Shown here: one piece after another, positions 1 to 4,479 of the stretch | How positions within the stretch are numbered: position 1 is the stretch's first letter | How the letters are laid out: the number at the start of each line of letters is the position of its first letter | From: Bacteroidota bacterium | Lineage (GTDB): Bacteria; Bacteroidota; Ignavibacteria; Kryptoniales; JAKASW01 | Length of the DNA: 5,723 nt | Assembly (NCBI GenBank): GCA_021789755.1 | Contig: JAJYJD010000243.1 | Location: 1 to 5,723, forward strand | Direction of reading: 5' to 3' | Notes under the pieces: model-generated | Told to the model about the DNA's origin: nothing | Database searches by the model: none | Seen by the model: only the letters and a program-made list of their open reading frames with translations | Translations under genes and position numbers: made by a program

Positions 1-2
1 TC

Positions 3-125
3 CTTCGGACGGGAGGTTTTGTCAGTGGGATTACCGATACCACAGTCTTCCGGAATGCGATGTTCGGAAAGGATGTCGCCTGGAATTCGTGTCATCGAAG
101 AAAAAAATATCACCAAACCCGTTGA
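3..125 (+). CDS. possible C-terminal tail of an unidentified protein (5' partial)
   Basis: The frame starting at base 3 is open from the left edge to a TGA at 123-125, about 40 residues. Its first part (GGFVSGITDTTVFRNAMFGK) has the composition of an ordinary folded protein, while the last nine residues are strongly basic (RRKKYHQTR). The other two + frames are also open here but give Ser/Pro/Arg-rich products that look non-coding. I do not recognise the family, and the fragment is too short to assign one. It could equally be chance open frame; the choice rests on composition alone. Confidence 0.25.
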   Translation, partial: LRTGGFVSGITDTTVFRNAMFGKDVAWNSCHRRKKYHQTR

Positions 126-317
126 GAATCAAGCTTCAGCGGCAATTTCAACGGGATCGGTCGATAATAAGCTCTCAGTACCCGAATCCGACTCGCGGAT
201 CAAACCTGCGTGGTTCTGCCCCCGGCAACCGGAGCATGTGGCTTTTCCCACGCACGGAGCCCAGGAATCTCCCGGATGGATTTTGCTTCTCTCTCTGTGG
301 CGATCTAAGTTCCATTC
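126..317. other. intergenic region upstream of nth
   Basis: About 190 bases with no convincing gene. Two + frames and one - frame stay open through part of it, but their products are rich in Ser, Pro, Arg, Cys and His without recognisable motifs. A small hairpin GTGG-CTTTTC-CCAC lies near 238-251, with no T-tract after it. I see no good Shine-Dalgarno before the nth start and no clear promoter. Confidence 0.5.
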
Positions 318-989
318 ATGAAAGCAATGTCGCGAAAGACCGATTGGAACAGGGCATTGGCACCTTTGTTCAGAAAATACGGCAGGCGAAAACATCCGCT
401 CGAGTACAGGACCCCGTACCAGCTGGTCGTGATGGTAATTTTATCGTCACGGAGCACCGACGCTTTCGTAAACAAGGTCGCTCCGGAGCTGTTCAGGGCA
501 TATCCGACATTAAAAGAGCTGGCAAACGCTGAGCCGGAGGATCTTTTCCCATTCGTTCACGGCATAACGAACTTCAGGCATAAGTCTGAATGGCTTGTTG
601 CGATCGCGAAAGCCGTGAAAGACGATTCGCGCATACCCACGACGATGGAGGAACTGACGAAGCTTCCCGGGATCGGTCGCAAATCGGCGAACGTCATCAT
701 CGGTGAGTTGGGTGGGAAGTGCGAGGGTGTGATTGTCGACCTTCACGTTGCCCGCGTCGCGCCCAGACTTGGGATAACAAAGTCGGACGCGCCGGACAAA
801 ATCGAGGGGGATATCATGGAATCAATCCTGCCGAAGTACTGGCACGCCGCCGGGATGGGGATGACATTTCTCGGTCGCGAAGTATGCAGACCGAAGAATC
901 CGAAGTGCACGGAGTGCGTGGTCAGGGACGTATGCGGGTTCTATCGCAAGACTCTCGCGTCTGCCCATTTGAAAAGAGGGGGCATTTGA
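318..989 (+). CDS. nth: endonuclease III (DNA glycosylase / AP lyase)
   Basis: Base-excision repair enzyme that removes oxidised pyrimidines and cleaves the abasic site by beta-elimination. The 223-residue product has the HhH-GPD fold in order: N-terminal helices with ILSSRSTD (41-48), the helix-hairpin-helix LPGIGRKSAN (116-125) carrying the catalytic lysine K122, the catalytic aspartate D141 in VDLHV, and a C-terminal [4Fe-4S] loop C190-x6-C197-x2-C200-x5-C206. Length fits the family (E. coli Nth is 211). The wording (LPGIGRKSANVII, VDLHVARVAPRLGI, FLGREVCRPK) matches, from memory, a Bacteroidota-type branch. The position of the E. coli plug residue Gln41 is Arg45 here. Neither ATG 318 nor the in-frame ATG 327 has a clear Shine-Dalgarno; 327 would trim only three residues. 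The gene stands alone, with 136 bases before the next one. Confidence 0.95.
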   Translation: MKAMSRKTDWNRALAPLFRKYGRRKHPLEYRTPYQLVVMVILSSRSTDAFVNKVAPELFRAYPTLKELANAEPEDLFPFVHGITNFRHKSEWLVAIAKAVKDDSRIPTTMEELTKLPGIGRKSANVIIGELGGKCEGVIVDLHVARVAPRLGITKSDAPDKIEGDIMESILPKYWHAAGMGMTFLGREVCRPKNPKCTECVVRDVCGFYRKTLASAHLKRGGI

Positions 990-1125
990 ATTGAGATGTT
1001 ATTTGGCTAAAATTACTTGTGCAGTGAACATGCAGGGCCTTCCGGGTACTCGATTTTAACTTTCAGCACCATTTCTTCATAAACCGGCGAAGTTTTGTCT
1101 TTGCAGTCTAAGACAAGGAGGATTT

Positions 1126-2433
1126 ATGAAAGAGAATTTGCTTGTATCGTTGCTCACCTTATCGATATTCGCGTGGAGTGAAGATGCGGACACGCAGTGG
1201 GTTCTGCAAAACAGCGGGATCGACTCAGCACTTACAGGTGTGGTCATGACCGACACGATGACCGCTTACGCTGTGAGTCGTGGGAGGTCGATTCTGAGAA
1301 CAACCGACAGAGGCGATACGTGGTTCGACCTGACGGCGCCCCTCTCGTACGTCATGCCGTGGAATGCCGTCGACTTTTATGATTCCGCTAACGGGATGGC
1401 GGTCGGAGATTACGGTACTGTTTTCACAATCAGGGGCGGAAACATGGCGGGGTGGTGCCGTCACACCACTTACGCGCCGGATTGCTATTCCGTGCTCTAT
1501 GTCGATCCGTCCGATATTTATGTCGGCGCCGACTCGGGTTGGATTTACCATTCGCTCGACAGCGGAAGGACATGGTCTTCGGAGAAGATAAGCGAGTGGC
1601 CGATCCGGTCGCTTTCTGCAACAACCCCGATTGCGGAGTGGGGGTACACACTATACGCGCTGACCCCATATTCAATTTGTTCAAAGCTGGAGAACGCCGC
1701 ATTGTCGTGGACGGAAAGGATCATTCCGGCGCTCCAGGGCCCTGGCACCGCAGCGTACGATCTTGCGTTCACTAATCAGGGAACCGGCTTCATCGTCGGT
1801 GCCGGAGGAGATCTCTGGGCATCGCCCCTGATATTGCGGAAGCTTGCTTCAGATACTTCATGGGTCACGGTTGCATCGGGCATTCCCTCCAGCGCGCTGT
1901 ACGCTGTCTCAGCCCCATCCAATGATGTAATTTATGCCTGTGGTGTCGGCGGTTCGATAGTCAAGTCAACAGACGGAGGCGATACGTGGACTCTAAACTT
2001 GCTTCCTTACACGGTATTGCCATGGCCGACATTACGCGCGATCAGTTTCATAGATGAGAAACACGGCTTCGCCGCGGGTGGATCGGGAACCATTCTCTAC
2101 ACCTCAAACGGCGGACTGACGAACATCGACGCACGCGAACCGAATGCGCCGAACAATTTCGTACTGGAACAGAATTATCCGAATCCGTTCAATCCGACAA
2201 CAGTGATTAGCTATAAGCTCTCAGCGGTCAGCAACGTGACTCTGAAGATCTACGATATCCTTGGCAGGGAAGTGATCACATTAGTGGATGGCGGGAGGCA
2301 GTCTGCCGGACAATATTCCCTGCGTTGGGATGGAACGAACAGACGGGGAGAACGTGCAGGTTCCGGAATCTACTATTACCAGCTGACGACCGATAACGGC
2401 ACGCAAACGAAGAAGGCGGTTTGCTTGAGATAA
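1126..2433 (+). CDS. secreted Asp-box/Ycf48-like beta-propeller protein with T9SS type A sorting domain
   Basis: 435 residues. An N-terminal signal peptide (MKENLLVSLLTLSIFAWS, cleavage probably near 16-18) sends it through Sec. The body has BNR/Asp-box turns S/T-x-D-x-G-x-T-W at 59-66 (TTDRGDTW), 143-150 (SLDSGRTW) and 281-288 (STDGGDTW), with a degenerate one at 326-333; the GMAVGDYGTVF and GFAAGGSGTILYTSNGG stretches are typical of Ycf48/sialidase-type propellers. Residues about 346-435 form the Por-secretion C-terminal domain: NYPNPFNPTT (350-359), VTLKIYDILGREV, then the SGIYYYQL strand and a basic end KKAVCLR. This predicts export across the outer membrane by T9SS and attachment to or release from the cell surface. 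The substrate or partner cannot be read from sequence; no sialidase catalytic set is evident. The start is firm: AAGGAGG at 1115-1121, four bases before ATG. Confidence 0.9.
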   Translation: MKENLLVSLLTLSIFAWSEDADTQWVLQNSGIDSALTGVVMTDTMTAYAVSRGRSILRTTDRGDTWFDLTAPLSYVMPWNAVDFYDSANGMAVGDYGTVFTIRGGNMAGWCRHTTYAPDCYSVLYVDPSDIYVGADSGWIYHSLDSGRTWSSEKISEWPIRSLSATTPIAEWGYTLYALTPYSICSKLENAALSWTERIIPALQGPGTAAYDLAFTNQGTGFIVGAGGDLWASPLILRKLASDTSWVTVASGIPSSALYAVSAPSNDVIYACGVGGSIVKSTDGGDTWTLNLLPYTVLPWPTLRAISFIDEKHGFAAGGSGTILYTSNGGLTNIDAREPNAPNNFVLEQNYPNPFNPTTVISYKLSAVSNVTLKIYDILGREVITLVDGGRQSAGQYSLRWDGTNRRGERAGSGIYYYQLTTDNGTQTKKAVCLR

Positions 2434-2529
2434 TGCCGGCCCTGGTTATTGAATGCGCTCATGACTCGGGAGTACAACACCTCCGCAGCCATGGGATCAG
2501 AATTGCTCACTTTCAGCGCTCGCTGACAC

Positions 2530-2559
2530 TTGACTGATACATGACTTCATGCGTACTTT
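2530..2559 (+). promoter_or_regulatory. candidate hicBA promoter
   Basis: TTGACT (2530-2535) and TACTTT (2554-2559) sit 18 bases apart, resembling -35 and -10 hexamers. TACTTTTT (2554-2561) also matches the Bacteroidetes -7 motif TAnnTTTG except for the last base. Transcription would start near 2566, leaving a short leader before hicB. The -10 match is only partial (3 of 6), so this is tentative. Confidence 0.3.
2540..2551. promoter_or_regulatory. candidate operator palindrome CATGA-CT-TCATG
   Basis: A perfect 5-base inverted repeat with a 2-base centre lies between the candidate -35 and -10 elements, 40 bases before the hicB start. A second small inverted repeat, TCAGCG-CT-CGCTGA, is at 2513-2526 just upstream. 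Toxin-antitoxin operons are commonly autorepressed by the antitoxin or the complex at such sites; binding here is inference. Confidence 0.3.
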
Positions 2560-2591
2560 TTAAGTGCCATTTGCAATACCGGAGAATATAA

Positions 2592-2831
2592 ATGAGATCG
2601 TCTAGCACAGAAAAAAAACATAGTATCACCCTGGAATACTGGGAAGATGGGAAGTATTTGGTTGGACAGCTGATGGAATATCCGGAGGTTATTAGCCAGG
2701 GGGAAACTCTGGATGAGCTCGTTGCGAACATCAGAGATGCTCAACGAGAAATGGAAGCAAGTACACATCCGCGAAAACGAGCGGGTGTCACTCGCAAGCA
2801 TAAAACGAAACGCTTGGAATTGGCAGCCTGA
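2592..2831 (+). CDS. hicB: HicB-like antitoxin
   Basis: 79-residue antitoxin predicted to bind and neutralise the HicA RNase encoded directly downstream. Residues about 10-55 form the HicB-like partial RNase H fold: beta strand SITLEYWEDGKYLVGQL, the YPEVISQGETLDELVANIRDA block (30-50) that matches the usual GCxxQGxTxxEAxxNIxEA pattern with the Cys replaced, then a helix. After residue 58 comes a strongly basic tail (HPRKRAGVTRKHKTKR) instead of a helix-turn-helix or ribbon-helix-helix domain, so this is the short HicB type. ATG 2592 is preceded by GGAGA at 2581-2585 with six bases of spacing. The stop TGA (2829-2831) overlaps the first codon of hicA by three bases, so the two are probably translationally coupled. 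GC is about 47% (113 of 240, counted by hand), lower than nearby housekeeping genes. Confidence 0.85.
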   Translation: MRSSSTEKKHSITLEYWEDGKYLVGQLMEYPEVISQGETLDELVANIRDAQREMEASTHPRKRAGVTRKHKTKRLELAA

Positions 2832-3013
2832 AGCACAGGCAATTTATACAGCAATTAGTTGCAAGCGGGTGCGTGCTTCTTAGGCACGGCAAAAAACATG
2901 ATGTCTATTTGAACCCCCGCACTGGCGCAAGAACGACAGTTCCCAGACACGCAGAACTAAGCAAACTAATGTGCGAGTTGATCCGCGGTCAACTCGGTCT
3001 TTCCTCTAAATAA
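2828..3013 (+). CDS. hicA: HicA-family mRNA interferase toxin with apparent CTG start
   Basis: An uninterrupted 61-codon frame reads as a full-length HicA (YcfA-like dsRBD-fold RNase, family length about 60). Landmarks: KHRQFIQQLVASGC (2-15), LLRHGKKHDVYLNP (17-30) with the expected active-site histidine at H24 in the G-x-x-H-x-x-Y motif, RTGARTTVPRHAEL (31-44) matching the usual TTVPRHxEL block, and a final helix ending GQLGLSSK. The frame has no ATG, GTG or TTG between its upstream in-frame stop (TAA 2801-2803) and the conserved N-terminus; the codon where the family's initiator Met belongs is CTG 2828-2830, in a CTGA overlap with the hicB stop. Either CTG is used at low efficiency through coupling with hicB, or an ancestral ATG was lost and the toxin is silent, or there is a base-call error. 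The only internal ATG (2969-2971) would be far too late. Family identity is firm; expression is uncertain. Confidence 0.82.
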   Translation: MKHRQFIQQLVASGCVLLRHGKKHDVYLNPRTGARTTVPRHAELSKLMCELIRGQLGLSSK

Positions 3014-3059
3014 GCTCCCCAGAAAAGTAAACCGAGACACCACCTCCTTTTCCCGTTTC

Positions 3060-3088
3060 TTGAGTTCCAAACCGCGCTTTCCTATATT
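3060..3088 (+). promoter_or_regulatory. candidate sigma70-type promoter between hicA and sucC
   Basis: TTGAGT (3060-3065) and TATATT (3083-3088) are separated by exactly 17 bases and match the consensus at 4 of 6 and 5 of 6 positions. It would drive sucC with a leader of roughly 135 bases, unless the hairpin just downstream stops it. If the organism uses Bacteroidetes-type promoters, this match may be chance. Confidence 0.3.
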
Positions 3089-3095
3089 GCCTAAG

Positions 3096-3124
3096 ACCTT
3101 TGAGCCGAATCTAAAGAGGTTTTT
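3096..3124 (+). terminator. weak terminator-like hairpin after hicBA
   Basis: ACCTTTGAG (3096-3104) can pair with CTAAAGAGGT (3111-3120) around a CCGAAT loop, with one bulge and one mismatch, followed by five Ts (3120-3124). It lies 83 bases after the hicA stop and would separate hicBA from sucC. The stem is AT-rich and imperfect, so it may be inefficient or fortuitous. Confidence 0.3.
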
Positions 3125-3177
3125 CGATAGTCTCCGTCATGGAAATCATTCGGATGAGCGATCGTTTGTTCTGAGTA

Positions 3178-3185
3178 TACCTTTG
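3178..3185 (+). promoter_or_regulatory. Bacteroidetes-type -7 element before sucC
   Basis: TACCTTTG is an exact match to the TAnnTTTG -7 motif of Bacteroidetes primary-sigma promoters. Transcription would begin about seven bases later, giving a leader of around 40 bases for sucC. The partner -33 TTTG is not at the expected distance; the nearest TTTG (3165-3168) is too close. Confidence 0.35.
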
Positions 3186-3230
3186 TAGTGCAGGCTTACC
3201 TAACTTTACAAAATCAAACAGGGTTTCAAG

Positions 3231-4394
3231 ATGAAAATCCACGAATATCAGGCAAAAGAGATTCTTAAGAAATTCAACGTGGCAATCCCCAAAGGGAAGG
3301 TCGCGTTCAGCGTCGATGAAGCGGTAGCGGCGGCGCGGGAAATCGGCGGAAGCGTTTGGGTCGTGAAGGCCCAGATACACGCGGGCGGACGCGGCAAAGG
3401 CGGCGGCGTCAAGATCGCGAAGAGCATCGAAGAAGTCAGACAGCTCGCGTCACAGATATTGGGCATGACGCTCGTGACTCACCAGACCGGCCCGGAAGGA
3501 AAGGTCGTAAAGCGACTTCTCATTGAACAGGGAATCAATATTGCAAAAGAACTTTATGCCGGGATAGTCCTCGACAGAGCGACGTCGAAGAACGTCTTCA
3601 TGGTCTCCACCGAAGGCGGAGTGGAAATCGAAAAGGTTGCCGCAGAATCTCCCGAAAAGATCCTGAAAGAAACCGTTGATCCCGGACTCGGGTTAATGCC
3701 GTTTCAGGCAAAGACGCTCGCGTTCGGGCTTGGGCTGACCGGCGATGCGTACAAGAACGGCGTGAAGTTCCTAAACGCACTCTACAAAGCGTATGAAGCC
3801 TCCGATGCGAGCCTCGCGGAGATCAATCCGCTAGTGCTGACAACTGAGGGCTTCGTCATGGCGCTCGACGCGAAGATGAATTTCGACGACAACTCGCTCT
3901 ACCGCCACCCCGACATTCTCGAGCTCAGGGATCTCGACGAAGAATCTCCGCTCGAAGTTGAGGCATCGAAGTCTCATCTTAACTACATCAAACTCGACGG
4001 CAACGTCGGCTGCATGGTCAACGGCGCCGGACTTGCGATGGCGACGATGGATATCATAAAACTCACCGGCGGCGAACCCGCGAATTTCCTCGATGTCGGC
4101 GGCGGCGCTAACGTCGAGACGGTCTCCAGCGGCTTCAAGATCATACTCTCCGATCCGAATGTGAAGGCGATCCTGATCAACATATTCGGCGGAATAGTCC
4201 GCTGCGACCGTGTCGCGCAGGGAGTGATAGAGGCGGCCAAGCGGACATCGGTCAATCTCCCCGTGGTCGTCAGGCTCGAAGGGACGAACGCCAAAGAAGG
4301 CGCGCAGCTCCTCAGAGAATCCGGCCTCAATTTTGCCGTCGCGAACGGATTGAAAGACGCGGCCGAGAAAGTCGTATCGGCTCTCAGGAACTGA
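3231..4394 (+). CDS. sucC: succinyl-CoA synthetase (ADP-forming) beta subunit
   Basis: Beta subunit of the TCA-cycle enzyme that interconverts succinyl-CoA and succinate with substrate-level ATP (or GTP) formation; works with the alpha subunit SucD in the cytoplasm. At 387 residues it matches E. coli SucC (388) nearly position for position. It begins MKIHEYQAKEIL, then has the ATP-grasp domain: K46 and GRG 53-55 in HAGGRGKGGGVK for nucleotide phosphates, and metal ligands N199 (AEINPL) and D213 (LDAKMNF). The C-terminal CoA-ligase domain carries LDGNVGCMVNGAGLAMATMD (255-274) with N264, FLDVGGGA (287-294) and the NIFGGIVRCD loop (317-326). All key residues are intact. The start is set by family alignment; there is no strong Shine-Dalgarno, only AGGG at 3220-3223. 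sucD, often adjacent, is not next: gatB follows after 85 bases. Confidence 0.98.
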   Translation: MKIHEYQAKEILKKFNVAIPKGKVAFSVDEAVAAAREIGGSVWVVKAQIHAGGRGKGGGVKIAKSIEEVRQLASQILGMTLVTHQTGPEGKVVKRLLIEQGINIAKELYAGIVLDRATSKNVFMVSTEGGVEIEKVAAESPEKILKETVDPGLGLMPFQAKTLAFGLGLTGDAYKNGVKFLNALYKAYEASDASLAEINPLVLTTEGFVMALDAKMNFDDNSLYRHPDILELRDLDEESPLEVEASKSHLNYIKLDGNVGCMVNGAGLAMATMDIIKLTGGEPANFLDVGGGANVETVSSGFKIILSDPNVKAILINIFGGIVRCDRVAQGVIEAAKRTSVNLPVVVRLEGTNAKEGAQLLRESGLNFAVANGLKDAAEKVVSALRN

Positions 4395-4396
4395 CT

Positions 4397-4401
4397 GGAG
4401 G
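4397..4401 (+). promoter_or_regulatory. orphan Shine-Dalgarno GGAGG without a gene
   Basis: GGAGG lies just past the sucC stop but has no usable start at the right distance: the TTG at 4409-4411 is followed at once by CGT TAA. Removing bases 4410-4479 would place it eight bases before the gatB ATG, the normal spacing, so it may be the displaced gatB site. Confidence 0.4.
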
Positions 4402-4409
4402 AAACGCAT

Positions 4410-4479
4410 TGCGTTAAGCGTGAAGCGATAAGTAGTTCACTTCCATCTTGCCGCTTGACGCTTATTGCTGAAAGCTCAT
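4410..4479. repeat. imperfect palindromic repeat in the sucC-gatB gap
   Basis: A 70-base segment holding an inverted repeat: TAAGCGTGAAGCG (4415-4427) pairs with CGCTTGACGCTTA (4452-4464), 13-base arms with one mismatch and a 24-base loop. The segment is bounded by CAT at 4407-4409 and CAT at 4477-4479. There is no T-tract, so it is a poor intrinsic terminator. It could be a small dispersed REP- or MITE-like element, or simply an mRNA stem-loop between the two genes. The repeat is visible; the insertion idea is inference. Confidence 0.5.

Noticed and set aside
1..321. Open frame 1 from the left edge to TGA 319-321, overlapping the nth ATG by ATGA.
   Set aside because: The ATGA overlap is tempting, but the product is Ser/Pro/Arg-rich with no motif, and two other frames are also open here.
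89..532. 147-codon + frame running into nth.
   Set aside because: Its second half is an out-of-frame reading of nth, which is certain, and the product is low-complexity Arg/Ser/Gln.
985..1013. TTTGAA-17-TAAAAT as a promoter for the T9SS gene.
   Set aside because: The -10 is good but the -35 matches only 3 of 6 and overlaps the nth stop; too weak to list.
2804..2836. A -1 ribosomal frameshift fusing HicB to HicA instead of a CTG start.
   Set aside because: The frames would allow it, but no slippery heptamer precedes the hicB stop, and HicA homology starts exactly at the CTG.
3139..3174. 11-codon frame MEIIRMSDRLF ahead of sucC as a leader peptide.
   Set aside because: No Shine-Dalgarno, no run of regulatory codons and no attenuator structure after it.
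3831..4409. 192-codon - strand frame opposite sucC.
   Set aside because: It mirrors sucC, whose family identity is certain, and shows no protein motif.
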